From Prescottella equi (GTDB taxonomy: Bacteria > Actinomycetota > Actinomycetes > Mycobacteriales > Mycobacteriaceae): a stretch of DNA of 64,000 nt. A model generated the notes under the pieces. The model saw only the letters and a list, made by a program, of their open reading frames with translations. It did not search any database and was not told where the DNA came from. The DNA is taken from contig NZ_JAIVAH010000013.1 of the NCBI RefSeq assembly GCF_020171745.1, positions 453,491 through 517,490 of the forward strand, given 5' to 3'. Of the stretch, positions 35,059 to 43,519 are shown piece after piece (positions within the stretch are counted from its first letter, which is position 1; each line of letters starts with the position of its first letter). Made by a program: the position numbers and the translations under genes.

Positions 35059-36561
35059 ATGACCGCACCGACCCTGACCCCGCCGCAGCCCGTCCCCGAC
35101 GGCGACCTGTGGCACTGGCGCCGCGACGTCTGGCGGCGTGACCGGACGTCGGTGGCGCCCCGCGCCACGATGGCCGCCGCGCTCGGTGCCGGGGCCGTCG
35201 CGACCCTGACCGTGCAGACGCCGGCGGCGAGCGTGGCCTACGTGCTCACTGGCGCAGCGGTCGCGGCGACGGCGTTCGGGACGGTTCGCCCGCGCCCCAC
35301 CCCGGCCCAACTGGTCGCGGTCGCGGGCGTGTTGGCGCTGCTGGCGGTGGCCGCGATCCGCGGTGCCGACTGGCTCGTCGCGCTGTGCGTGGTGGCGAGC
35401 TGGGTGGTCGGATCGCTGGCCCTGGTGGGCGGCCGGACCTGGACCGGCATGGTGCTGGGTGCGCTCGCGCTCTGGTTCACCCCGGTCCGGCTGGTCGGCT
35501 GGGTGCAGCGCGGTCGGTCCCGGCGGGGGACCGAAAGCCGCGTCAAGCCCGGTCGGGTTGCCGCGGTGACCGCGCTCAGCGCCGTCTTGGTGGCGCTGTT
35601 CGGAGCGCTGTTCGTCAGCGCGGACCCCGAGTTCGGTCGACTGTTCGACGACCTCCTGCCCGACGTGCGCGTCACGAACCCCGGCGGACGCCTGCTCCTC
35701 GGACTGCTCGTCGCGGCCGTGGCACTGGCGGCGACGTACCTGCGCAGGCGCACACCGCGATTCGACGCCCTCGCGCCGGCGTCGGCGCGGCCGATCGCCG
35801 CGTGGGAGTGGGCGGTGCCGCTGGTGCTGCTGGACCTGCTGTTCGCCGGCTTCGTCGCGGTGCAGGTGCCGGTGCTGTTCGGCGGCGACGACCACGTCCA
35901 GGGCACCGCCGGTCTCACGTACTCCCACTACGCGCGGCAGGGCTTCTGGCAACTGGCCGCCGTTACCGTGCTCACGCTGCTCGTGATCGCCGTCGTCGTG
36001 CGGAAGATCGATCGCGGGGAGCGACGGGATCGGGTGCTCGGCCGGGTGCTACTGGGTTCGCTGTGCGCGTTGAGTCTCGTGGTCGTCGCCTCGGCGGTGC
36101 ATCGGATGGCGCTGTACGAGAACGAGTTCGGATTCACCCGGCTGCGGCTCGGCGTCATGGCGACCGAGCTGTGGCTGGGCGCGGTGTTCGTGCTGCTGCT
36201 CGTCGCGGGCATCCGGATGTCGGGTCGGTGGCTGCCGCGGGCGGTGCTGGCGGCGGCCGCGGTGGGTCTGCTCGGGTTCGCGGTCCTCGACCCGGACGGC
36301 TACATCGCCGAGCGGAACGTCGACCGCTACACCGAGACCGGGAGAATCGACCTCGCCTATCTGCAGGGGCTGTCCGTCGACGCCGTGCCCGCGCTGGACC
36401 GGCTGCCCGAACCGGCCCGCTCGTGCGCCCTCGGCGGCATCCGTGTCGGCGGCGCAACCGGGTTCGACTACAACGCCGCCCGGGCGCGGGCGCACGAGAT
36501 TCTCGAGGCCCGACCGCTCGGGCCGTGCGCGGTCAATTCCACGGCACGATCGGCGGCTTGA
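35059..36561 (+). CDS. DUF4173/DUF4153 family polytopic membrane protein
   Basis: 500 residues, about twelve hydrophobic segments (MAAALGAGAVATLTV through AVLAAAAVGLLGFAVL). The C-terminus has DPDGYIAERNVDRYTETGRIDLAYLQGLSVDAVPAL, typical of DUF4173 proteins. Function unknown; homologues often sit beside two-component systems. ATG 35059 follows GAGGAGGA. About 90 nt after the kinase and probably co-regulated. Its 3' end overlaps the convergent 108-residue gene by 29 nt. Confidence 0.88.
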   Translation: MTAPTLTPPQPVPDGDLWHWRRDVWRRDRTSVAPRATMAAALGAGAVATLTVQTPAASVAYVLTGAAVAATAFGTVRPRPTPAQLVAVAGVLALLAVAAIRGADWLVALCVVASWVVGSLALVGGRTWTGMVLGALALWFTPVRLVGWVQRGRSRRGTESRVKPGRVAAVTALSAVLVALFGALFVSADPEFGRLFDDLLPDVRVTNPGGRLLLGLLVAAVALAATYLRRRTPRFDALAPASARPIAAWEWAVPLVLLDLLFAGFVAVQVPVLFGGDDHVQGTAGLTYSHYARQGFWQLAAVTVLTLLVIAVVVRKIDRGERRDRVLGRVLLGSLCALSLVVVASAVHRMALYENEFGFTRLRLGVMATELWLGAVFVLLLVAGIRMSGRWLPRAVLAAAAVGLLGFAVLDPDGYIAERNVDRYTETGRIDLAYLQGLSVDAVPALDRLPEPARSCALGGIRVGGATGFDYNAARARAHEILEARPLGPCAVNSTARSAA

Positions 36562-36859
36562 CCCACATGATCTTGTCGTCGGCGTGGTCGCGGACCGCCC
36601 GCGGGTCGTCGGGGTGCTGGCCGGCCCAGTGATCCTTCTCGTCGATCAACTGGGCGGCTACGGTCCACGTCTCCCGGGTGCTGGGCGGATTGGCCCCGGC
36701 GGCCCGGGCCAGCTTGCGGAGACGGTCGTCGGGCATGTCCAGCAGTTCGGTGCCGGTGATGCCGCGCTCCCACGCGAACCGCGCGAGACCGAGCGCCTTG
36801 TCCCGGCGCTTGCGGCTCGCCTGATCGGTGTGCGCGAAGTCGACCTCGTCGGCGTCCAT
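36533..36859 (-). CDS. conserved small hypothetical protein
   Basis: 108 residues, soluble, basic-acidic mix. N-terminal DADEVDFAHTDQASRKRRDKALGLARFAWERGITGTELLDMPDDRLRKLARAAG looks helical with a helix-hairpin character; WTVAAQLIDEKDHWAGQHPDDPRA and MWVKPPIVPWN follow. I recognise no domain. ATG 36859 has GGGAG upstream at a suitable distance; ATG 36874 lacks spacing. Upstream lies copy 2 of the inverted repeat. Confidence 0.7.
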   Translation of the reverse strand: MDADEVDFAHTDQASRKRRDKALGLARFAWERGITGTELLDMPDDRLRKLARAAGANPPSTRETWTVAAQLIDEKDHWAGQHPDDPRAVRDHADDKIMWVKPPIVPWN

Positions 36860-36884
36860 TCCTGTCACTCCCATCCCTCTCGAG

Positions 36885-36950
36885 CTCGCGTTTTGCGCAC
36901 TTATCGCTGCTCCGGGGCCCCGAATTCGAGCGACAAGTGCGCAAAACGCG
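36885..36950. repeat. hyphenated inverted repeat, copy 2
   Basis: Arms at 36885-36907 and about 36930-36952 carry the same core (GCGTTTTGCGCACTT and complement) as the element at 33155-33221. The centre again has CCGGGGCCCCG. The two copies are about 3.7 kb apart and bracket the two-component/DUF4173 locus. Confidence 0.8.
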
Positions 36951-36972
36951 GGGGCCGGGGAATCAGCTGGAC

Positions 36973-37743
36973 TCAGCGGAGGCGGGTGAGGACCTCGTCG
37001 TGCAGCAGTCCGTTGGTGGCTACGGCGCTGCCGCCGTGCGGGCCGTCGGCGCCCTCGAGGCTGGTGAACCGTCCGCCGGCCTCACGCACCAGAACGTCCA
37101 GCGGTGCCAGATCCCACAGCGACACCTCGGGCTCGGCCGCGATCTCGAGGGTGCCCTCGGCGAGCAGACAGTAGGAGAAGAAGTCGCCGTAGCCGCGGAT
37201 GCGCCACACGTCGTCGGTGAGATCGACGAACTGCTCGCGGATGCCGCGGTCCTTCCACCCCGACAGCGACGAGAACGCCAGGCTCGACGACGCCAGATCA
37301 CCGACCGCGGACACCGACAGCTTGCGGGGTTCGCCACCGTCGAACGACGTCCATGCGCCCGCACCGGCCGACGCCCACCAGCGGCGGTTCAGTGCCGGTG
37401 CGCTCACGACACCGACGACGGGGACGCCGTCCTCGAGCAGTGCGATGAGGCTGGCCCAGACGGGGACCCCGCGGACGAAGTTCTTGGTGCCGTCGATCGG
37501 GTCGATGACCCACTGCCGGCCCGCGAACTTCGCGTCGCCGCCGAACTCCTCGCCGAGGACGTCGTCGCCCGGACGCTCGACACCCAGCACGGCCCGCAGC
37601 GCGCGCTCGACCGCGAGGTCGGCGTCGGACACCGGCGTGAGATCGGGCTTGGAGTCGACCCGCAGATCCAGCGCGCCGAAACGGGCGCGGGTGATGGTGT
37701 CGGCTTCGTCGGCGAGACGCAGGGCGAGTTCGAGATCGGTCAC
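36973..37743 (-). CDS. hisN: histidinol-phosphatase / inositol monophosphatase family (HisN)
   Basis: 256 residues. IMPase-fold metal motifs: EEFGG (Glu), [15 protein letters not shown] (DPIDGT) and [15 protein letters not shown] (Asp). Actinobacterial members with [15 protein letters not shown] and [16 protein letters not shown] are HisN, which dephosphorylates histidinol phosphate in histidine synthesis; related phosphatases cannot be fully excluded. GTG 37743 is set by a TAGCGT -10 hexamer (37751-37756) 7 nt upstream. The open frame continues much further but has no conserved content. Confidence 0.9.
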   Translation of the reverse strand: MTDLELALRLADEADTITRARFGALDLRVDSKPDLTPVSDADLAVERALRAVLGVERPGDDVLGEEFGGDAKFAGRQWVIDPIDGTKNFVRGVPVWASLIALLEDGVPVVGVVSAPALNRRWWASAGAGAWTSFDGGEPRKLSVSAVGDLASSSLAFSSLSGWKDRGIREQFVDLTDDVWRIRGYGDFFSYCLLAEGTLEIAAEPEVSLWDLAPLDVLVREAGGRFTSLEGADGPHGGSAVATNGLLHDEVLTRLR

Positions 37744-37750
37744 CGGTCCG

Positions 37751-37756
37751 ACGCTA
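37751..37756 (-). promoter_or_regulatory. -10 hexamer of a leaderless hisN promoter
   Basis: On the minus strand this reads TAGCGT and lies 7 nt before the GTG start of hisN. Confidence 0.5.
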
Positions 37757-37775
37757 CTGCACCCGACAGGCGGCC

Positions 37776-38567
37776 TCACCAGCTGTGGTGGCAGGTGCCG
37801 CAGGTCCACGACGGCGTGTCCGGTCCCACACAGCACCCGCCCATCGACACCCACGGTGCGAACCCGCGCGGCCCAGGGTCGGGCGGAAAGCCCATGCACA
37901 TCATCGCCGTCGTGTGCGCCGCACAGTTCGGGCACGGCGGGTGCAGCGAGAACCGGTAGTCGACGTAGTTGGTGAACCCGGCGGCGGTCATCTCTTCGAC
38001 GCAGGATGCGCACAGCACCGTCGACCAGTCCGGGCGGGCGCCGGGCTCGGAGAAGAAGGGCGCCGCGTGGAGGTGAACCCTCCGACGAGAGATCGGATCC
38101 CCGAGATGCAGGACGCCGTGGCAGCCGTCGCACTCCGGTGATCGGAGGGTGAGGAGCAGTTGAGCGTCGGCGGCGGAGCCCGGCGGGGCCGGCAATTGCA
38201 GACCTGGGTGTTCGTCGATCAACGCGAGCAGGACGTCCGCGACAGCGTGCGGGAGAGGGCCCGGACAGGTGGGGAGCGCGACTCCCGCCCACTGTTCGAC
38301 CGCGTCCACCGGCGGGAACCCGCTCGTCGTCCACCGCTCGCCGACGGCGATGCCGTCGTCCTCGATCGCGTCGACCCTCTCGACACACAGCAGCAGGCGT
38401 GGATCGGTGTCCAGCACCGTGACGACGAGATCGCCTGTTCGGATGCCGTCACCGAGCCGCCACGGCTCCTCGTCCGGGGAACCGAATCCCAGGAACCCGG
38501 CGGCCGCGTCGAGCCACGGATCGCCGACCACCAGGTGCGCGCGGCGGCCTCGGCCTCGTGTGATCAT
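37776..38567 (-). CDS. hypothetical protein with multiple CxxC zinc-binding motifs
   Basis: 263 residues. The N-terminal half is plain ([46 protein letters not shown]). The C-terminal half holds several CXXC pairs: [22 protein letters not shown] and CGTCHHSW, plus MGGCC. This suggests one or two zinc-ribbon folds. I recognise no family. ATG 38567 chosen; a CATCCT hexamer upstream could be a -10. The longer frame to 38642 adds 25 uninformative residues. It starts about 110 nt from prfB, divergently. Confidence 0.7.
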   Translation of the reverse strand: MITRGRGRRAHLVVGDPWLDAAAGFLGFGSPDEEPWRLGDGIRTGDLVVTVLDTDPRLLLCVERVDAIEDDGIAVGERWTTSGFPPVDAVEQWAGVALPTCPGPLPHAVADVLLALIDEHPGLQLPAPPGSAADAQLLLTLRSPECDGCHGVLHLGDPISRRRVHLHAAPFFSEPGARPDWSTVLCASCVEEMTAAGFTNYVDYRFSLHPPCPNCAAHTTAMMCMGFPPDPGPRGFAPWVSMGGCCVGPDTPSWTCGTCHHSW

Positions 38568-38666
38568 GCGGACAGGATGACGTAGGTCACCGACAATTCC
38601 GTGGCACTCCGGTAGGGGACGATCGTGTTGTGGCCGGTGCAACGTCGGACGCGGCGATTCACCCGG

Positions 38667-38672
38667 TAGCCT
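38667..38672 (+). promoter_or_regulatory. -10 hexamer of a leaderless prfB promoter
   Basis: TAGCCT ends 8 nt before GTG 38681. Confidence 0.5.
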
Positions 38673-38680
38673 GGATAACT

Positions 38681-39784
38681 GTGCATCCTGACGTTTCCGC
38701 TGACCTCAACGAGCTCGACACCACTCTGACCACGGTCGAGAAGGTTCTCGATATCGAGGAGCTGCGCCGCCGCATCGACGAACTCGAACACCAGGCGTCC
38801 GATCCGGAGCTGTGGAACGACCAGGAACACGCGCAGCAGGTCACCAGCCAGCTGTCGCACGCGCAGTCCGAGCTGCGTCGCGTGGAGGAACTGCGCTCGC
38901 GCCTCGACGACATGGCGGTGCTCTACGAGCTCGCCGAGGAGGACGGCCCCGACGCCGTCGCCGACGTCCACGCCGAGCGGGCGCAGCTGCGCACCGACAT
39001 CGAGGCGATGGAAGTCAAGACGATGCTCTCGGGCGAGTACGACGCGCGTGACGCGCTCGTCAACATCCGCGCCGGCGCCGGTGGCGTCGACGCCGCGGAC
39101 TGGGCCGAGATGCTCATGCGCATGTACATCCGCTGGGCCGAGAAGCGCGGCTACGGCGTCGAGGTCTACGACACTTCCTACGCGGAAGAGGCCGGCATCA
39201 AGAGCGCCACCTTCGCGGTCAAGGCGCCCTACAGCTACGGCACCCTGTCGATCGAGATGGGCACGCACCGCCTGGTGCGGATCAGCCCGTTCGACAATCA
39301 GGGCCGCCGTCAGACCTCGTTCGCCGAGGTCGAGGTGCTGCCCGTCGTGGAGACCACCGACCACATCGACATCGACGAGAACGACGTCCGCGTCGACGTC
39401 TACCGCTCGTCCGGCCCGGGTGGCCAGTCGGTCAACACCACCGACTCGGCGGTGCGCCTGACGCACGTCCCCACCGGCATCGTCGTCACCTGTCAGAACG
39501 AGAAGTCGCAGCTGCAGAACAAGGTGTCCGCGATGCGGGTCCTGCAGGCCAAGCTGCTCGAGGTCAAGCGCAAGGAAGAGCGCGCCGAGATGGACGCCCT
39601 CAAGGGCGACGGCGGCAGCTCGTGGGGCAACCAGATGCGTTCGTACGTCCTGCACCCGTACCAGATGGTCAAGGACCTGCGGACCGAGTACGAAGTCAAC
39701 AACCCGTCCGCCGTCCTCGACGGTGAGATCGACGGATTCATCGAGGCCGGCATCCGCTGGCGGATGAGCGAAAACCAGTCCTAA
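38681..39784 (+). CDS. prfB: peptide chain release factor 2
   Basis: 367 residues. The stop-codon-reading tripeptide SPF is at 202-204 and the peptidyl-hydrolysis motif GGQ at 247-249 ([15 protein letters not shown]). The N-terminal coiled coil is [15 protein letters not shown]. It reads UGA and UAA. The frame is continuous: the autoregulatory +1 frameshift of many bacterial prfB genes is absent. GTG 38681 gives [11 protein letters not shown] and agrees with the -10 hexamer; the frame upstream to 38630 is not conserved. First gene of a run leading to ftsEX and smpB. Confidence 0.96.
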   Translation: MHPDVSADLNELDTTLTTVEKVLDIEELRRRIDELEHQASDPELWNDQEHAQQVTSQLSHAQSELRRVEELRSRLDDMAVLYELAEEDGPDAVADVHAERAQLRTDIEAMEVKTMLSGEYDARDALVNIRAGAGGVDAADWAEMLMRMYIRWAEKRGYGVEVYDTSYAEEAGIKSATFAVKAPYSYGTLSIEMGTHRLVRISPFDNQGRRQTSFAEVEVLPVVETTDHIDIDENDVRVDVYRSSGPGGQSVNTTDSAVRLTHVPTGIVVTCQNEKSQLQNKVSAMRVLQAKLLEVKRKEERAEMDALKGDGGSSWGNQMRSYVLHPYQMVKDLRTEYEVNNPSAVLDGEIDGFIEAGIRWRMSENQS

Positions 39785-39790
39785 GGCCCT

Positions 39791-40693
39791 ATGCAGACCA
39801 CCAATCTCGCCCTGTCCTTCGGGCCGTGGGATCAACTGCGCAACTGGCTGCAGGCCACCGGCCTGCCCGTTGTGCTGACGATCCTCGGCGCGCTGATCAT
39901 CGCCCGCTTCGTCGGCTGGGCCGGTGGCCGCATCACCAAACGGATCGACGACAACTATCAGCAGGGCGACGCGCTGGTGCGGTCCGAGGCGACCAAGCAC
40001 CGGCACTCAGTGGCGCAGGTGATCACGTGGGTCATCATCACGATGGTCTACGTGCTCGCCACGGTGAAGGTGCTCGGCCAGCTCGACATGCCGCTCGGCA
40101 GCCTCGTCGCCCCCGCTACCGTGCTCGGTGCCGCGCTCGGCTTCGGCGCGCAGCGCGTGGTGCAGGACATCCTCGCCGGGTTCTTCATCATCACCGAGCG
40201 GCAGTACGGCTTCGGTGACACCGTCCAGATCGCGATCACCGGTTCGTCGACGGACGCGGAGGGCGTGATCGAGGACGTGACGCTACGCGTGACCCGCATG
40301 CGGAACGCGGACGGCGAGGTCATCACCGTCCCCAACGGGCAGATCGTGAAGGCCGTCAACCTGTCGAAGGACTGGGCGCGCGCCGTCGTAGACGTCCCGA
40401 TCCCGGCGACCGCCGACATCAACCGCGTCAATGACATCCTGCACCGCGTGGGTGTCGACGCGTACGCCGACAAGGCACTGCGGCCGCTGCTGCTCGACAC
40501 CCCGTCGGTCATGGGCGTCGAGAGTCTCGAGGTCGATCAGGTCAGCATCCGGGTGGTCGCCCGCACGCTGCCGGGCAAGCAGTTCCAGGTGGGCAGGGCG
40601 CTGCGCGTCCGGGTCGTCACCGCGCTTCGGAACGCGGGAATCACGGTCGCCGCGGAACTCGAGACCGACGCGGTGGGAGGTGATCCGGAATGA
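39791..40693 (+). CDS. MscS-family small-conductance mechanosensitive channel
   Basis: 300 residues, three TMs: LPVVLTILGALIIARFVGWAGG, VAQVITWVIITMVYVLATV, and the pore helix VAPATVLGAALGFGAQRVVQDILAGFFIITERQYGFGDTV, which continues into the beta domain (GVIEDVTLRVTRMRNADGEVITVPNGQI). The Gly/Ala packing of the third helix and VPNGQI are MscS hallmarks. Protects against osmotic downshock. Starts 6 nt after prfB; its stop overlaps the next gene. Confidence 0.92.
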   Translation: MQTTNLALSFGPWDQLRNWLQATGLPVVLTILGALIIARFVGWAGGRITKRIDDNYQQGDALVRSEATKHRHSVAQVITWVIITMVYVLATVKVLGQLDMPLGSLVAPATVLGAALGFGAQRVVQDILAGFFIITERQYGFGDTVQIAITGSSTDAEGVIEDVTLRVTRMRNADGEVITVPNGQIVKAVNLSKDWARAVVDVPIPATADINRVNDILHRVGVDAYADKALRPLLLDTPSVMGVESLEVDQVSIRVVARTLPGKQFQVGRALRVRVVTALRNAGITVAAELETDAVGGDPE

Positions 40694-41169
40694 GTGCCGA
40701 GGACAAGTTGGCGAGGCTGTGGCAGCGGATCCCCCGCAGGCTGTTCGGTGGCCGGATGCGCACCACGACGGTCGTCATGTGCCTGCTGTGGGTGGGCCTG
40801 GCGATGCTCAACGGGCAACTGAACGAGGAAACCAAGACCGACTCCAACCAGCCCGCCCAGACGAGCAGCCAGCGCGACGACCGCCAGTACCAGCCGCCCG
40901 CGGTGGACCCGTCGACGGAGATGTCTACGTCCACCACGCCGTCCGAGACCGCGACGTCGTCGAACCCACCGTCGTCGACGGAGACGAGCCGGCCGAGCGG
41001 GCAGACGACCACGACGACGGCTCCCGGCGCCGGCCGCGAGACGACGACGACGGAACGAACCACCGATCGGCAGCCGACGACCACCACCGAGCAGGTGCAG
41101 CAATCGGAGCGGCCGACCGAGACCACCTCGGGCACCGAGTCGACGACCAATCCGAGCCCGGGCGGCTGA
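40690..41169 (+). CDS. single-TM protein with a Ser/Thr/Pro-rich extracytoplasmic tail
   Basis: 159 residues. A basic N-terminus (LARLWQRIPRRLFGGRM) and one TM (TTTVVMCLLWVGLAML) precede a low-complexity tail of Thr, Ser, Pro and Glu (SSTETSRPSGQTTTTTAPGA). The position and composition match the proline-rich membrane protein between mscS-like and ftsE genes in mycobacteria (Rv3103c position). Possibly a cell-wall spacer. ATGA overlap with the channel gene. Confidence 0.75.
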   Translation: MSAEDKLARLWQRIPRRLFGGRMRTTTVVMCLLWVGLAMLNGQLNEETKTDSNQPAQTSSQRDDRQYQPPAVDPSTEMSTSTTPSETATSSNPPSSTETSRPSGQTTTTTAPGAGRETTTTERTTDRQPTTTTEQVQQSERPTETTSGTESTTNPSPGG

Positions 41170-41217
41170 TCCGGCCTGCGGGCGCGTCGTTACCCAAGGT
41201 CACTGTTCTATAACGGC

Positions 41218-41223
41218 TAGACT
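41218..41223 (+). promoter_or_regulatory. -10 hexamer of a leaderless ftsE promoter
   Basis: TAGACT ends 8 nt before GTG 41232; a second AT-rich TATAAC lies just upstream. Confidence 0.5.
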
Positions 41224-41231
41224 GGCTTCCC

Positions 41232-41921
41232 GTGATCAGCGTCAAGGATGTCTCCAAGTTCTACAAGGCCTCCACCAGGCCCGCCCTGGACAAGGTGAGC
41301 GTCGAGATCGACAAGGGCGAGTTCGTCTTCCTGATCGGGCCGTCCGGATCCGGCAAGAGCACGTTCATGCAGCTCCTGCTCAAGGAGGAGACGCCCACCT
41401 CCGGCGACATCTACGTCGCGGACTTCCACGTCAACAAGCTGTCGGGTCGCAAGGTTCCGAAGCTGCGGCAGAGCGTCGGCTACGTGTTCCAGGACTTCCG
41501 CCTGCTGCCGAGCAAGACGGTGTCGCAGAACGTGGCGTTCGCGCTCGAGGTGATCGGCAAGTCGCGGTCGGTGATCGAGCGGACCGTCCCCGAGGTGCTC
41601 GAGCTGGTGGGTCTGTCCGGCAAGGCCGATCGTTTGCCCAACGAGCTGTCCGGCGGTGAGCAGCAGCGCGTTGCGATCGCCCGCGCGTTCGTGAACCGGC
41701 CGCTGGTACTGCTCGCGGACGAACCCACCGGCAACCTCGACCCGGACACCAGCGCGGACATCATGCTGCTGCTCGAGCGGATCAACCGCACCGGCACCAC
41801 GGTGCTGATGGCCACGCACGATCACCACATCGTGGACTCGATGCGCCGACGCGTCGTCGAGCTCGACCTGGGCCGCGTGGTCCGAGACGAAGCGCGGGGC
41901 GTGTACGCCGTCGGCCGTTAG
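41232..41921 (+). CDS. ftsE: cell division ATP-binding protein FtsE
   Basis: 229 residues. Walker A GPSGSGKS (36-43), Q-loop VFQDFRLL, signature [16 protein letters not shown], Walker [13 protein letters not shown] and H-loop MATHDHHIV. FtsE drives FtsX to activate extracellular peptidoglycan hydrolases (RipC-type in mycobacteria) at division. GTG start set by the upstream -10. ftsX follows after 60 nt. Confidence 0.96.
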   Translation: MISVKDVSKFYKASTRPALDKVSVEIDKGEFVFLIGPSGSGKSTFMQLLLKEETPTSGDIYVADFHVNKLSGRKVPKLRQSVGYVFQDFRLLPSKTVSQNVAFALEVIGKSRSVIERTVPEVLELVGLSGKADRLPNELSGGEQQRVAIARAFVNRPLVLLADEPTGNLDPDTSADIMLLLERINRTGTTVLMATHDHHIVDSMRRRVVELDLGRVVRDEARGVYAVGR

Positions 41922-41981
41922 GCCCCGACGGCACACCCCAGCCGAACCGTTCGACCAGACGACGTAAGGACTCCCTCCCCG

Positions 41982-42887
41982 ATGCGTGCCAGCTTCATCT
42001 TCAGCGAGGTCTTCACCGGCCTGCGCCGCAACATCTCGATGACCGTCGCGATGATCCTCACGACCGCGATCTCGCTGGGGCTGTTCGGCGGCGGCCTGCT
42101 CGTCGTGCAGATGGCCGACAAGACGCAGCAGATCTTCCTCGACCGCGTCGAGGTGCAGCTGTTCCTCACCGAGGACATCTCGGCGTCGGACCCGGACTGC
42201 GTGCAGGACCTGTGCCGCGGCATCCGGAACGACCTCGAGAACACCGACGGCGTGGTCGCGGTGCAGTACCTCAATCAGGACGACGCCGTCGCCGACGCCA
42301 CGGACCGCGTGTTCAAGGACAACCCGGAACTGGCGTCGCTGGTCAGCGCCGAGAGTTTCCCGGCCTCGTTCAAGGTCAAGATGAGCGACCCCGACCAGTT
42401 CGCGTTCATCAACGCCGACTTCTCGGCCCGACCGGGCATCGACAGCATTCTCAACCAGCGCGAGCTCGTCGACCGGCTGTTCAGCGTGCTCGGCGGCATC
42501 CGCAACGCGGCCTTCGCGATCGCGATCGTCCAGGCGATCGCCGCGATCTTCCTGATCGCCAACATGGTTCAGGTTGCCGCGCTCACCCGCCGAACCGAGG
42601 TCGGCATCATGCGGCTGGTCGGTGCCACCCGTTGGTACACGCAGCTGCCGTTCCTGCTCGAGGCTGTCGTCGCCTCACTCATCGGTGCGGGGCTGGCGAT
42701 CGCCGGCCTGTTCACCGCGAAGGGTCTGTTCGTCGACGACATGCTCGGCGAGATCTACGACGCGAACATCGTGGCGCGGATCTCCAACAGCGACGTGCTG
42801 CTGGTCTCCCCGTTCATCGTGATCGTCGGCGCCGGCATGGCGGCGATCACCGGGTACATCGCGCTCCGTCTCTACGTCCGGGACTGA
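41982..42887 (+). CDS. ftsX: cell division membrane protein FtsX
   Basis: 301 residues, four TMs. After TM1 (NISMTVAMILTTAISLGLFGGGLLVV) comes a large extracellular domain containing a cysteine pair C73/C78 (DPDCVQDLCRG), as in mycobacterial FtsX. The other TMs are AAFAIAIVQAIAAIFLIANMV, LLEAVVASLIGAGLAIAGLF and LVSPFIVIVGAGMAAITGYIAL. RRTEVGIMRLVGATRW is the FtsX/MacB coupling helix. Transmits FtsE ATP hydrolysis to hydrolases outside the cell. ATG 41982. Confidence 0.95.
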   Translation: MRASFIFSEVFTGLRRNISMTVAMILTTAISLGLFGGGLLVVQMADKTQQIFLDRVEVQLFLTEDISASDPDCVQDLCRGIRNDLENTDGVVAVQYLNQDDAVADATDRVFKDNPELASLVSAESFPASFKVKMSDPDQFAFINADFSARPGIDSILNQRELVDRLFSVLGGIRNAAFAIAIVQAIAAIFLIANMVQVAALTRRTEVGIMRLVGATRWYTQLPFLLEAVVASLIGAGLAIAGLFTAKGLFVDDMLGEIYDANIVARISNSDVLLVSPFIVIVGAGMAAITGYIALRLYVRD

Positions 42888-42974
42888 CGCGATAGGTAAT
42901 CGGCTTGCCGGCGCTCCTATGCTGGAGTGGTACGACGAATGTGACAGCGGATCGACGACAGTGAGGGCCCGCAC

Positions 42975-43451
42975 GTGAAAGAGAAGGGCCGCAAGGTCAT
43001 CGCGTCCAACCGCAAGGCGCGACACAACTACACCATCATCGACACCTACGAGGCCGGTGTGGCGCTCGTCGGTACCGAGGTGAAGAGCCTGCGCGAGGGC
43101 AAGGCATCGCTGGTGGACGCGTTCGCGACCGTCGACGACGGCGAGGTGTGGCTGCGCGGACTGCACATCCCCGAGTACACGCAGGGCACCTGGACCAACC
43201 ATGCACCGCGTCGTACCCGCAAGCTGTTGCTGCACAAGCGTGAGATCGAGCACCTGGTCGGCAAGACCCGCGAGGGCAACCAGACGCTGGTGCCGCTGTC
43301 GATGTACTTCTCCGACGGCAAGGTCAAGGTCGAACTCGCCCTCGCGAAGGGCAAGCAGGACTACGACAAGCGTCAGGATCTGGCCCGACGCACCGCCGAG
43401 CGCGAGGTCACCCGTGAGCTCGGACGTCGCGTCAAGGGCATGAGCCGCTGA
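42975..43451 (+). CDS. smpB: SsrA-binding protein SmpB
   Basis: 158 residues. [56 protein letters not shown] and [16 protein letters not shown] are typical, ending in the basic tail [12 protein letters not shown]. SmpB carries tmRNA into stalled ribosomes. GTG 42975 follows GAGGG with 7-nt spacing. Its RNA partner ssrA is 3.7 kb downstream on the same strand, separated by two minus-strand secreted-hydrolase genes. Confidence 0.96.
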   Translation: MKEKGRKVIASNRKARHNYTIIDTYEAGVALVGTEVKSLREGKASLVDAFATVDDGEVWLRGLHIPEYTQGTWTNHAPRRTRKLLLHKREIEHLVGKTREGNQTLVPLSMYFSDGKVKVELALAKGKQDYDKRQDLARRTAEREVTRELGRRVKGMSR

Positions 43452-43473
43452 CGTCGCAACAGTCGAGGTGGTA

Positions 43474-43514
43474 GCGGTGGCCGCCGCGTGAGGGGTGAAC
43501 GCGGCGGCCACCGC
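43474..43514. terminator. bidirectional terminator between smpB and the M19-like gene
   Basis: Perfect 15-bp arms GCGGTGGCCGCCGCG (43474-43488) and complement (43500-43514), 11-nt loop. Serves two convergent genes. Confidence 0.75.
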
Positions 43515-43519
43515 AGCTT

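Noticed and set aside
38564..40006. 480-codon open frame on the minus strand
   Set aside because: Antisense to prfB and the MscS-like gene; Val/Leu/Asp-rich shadow translation.
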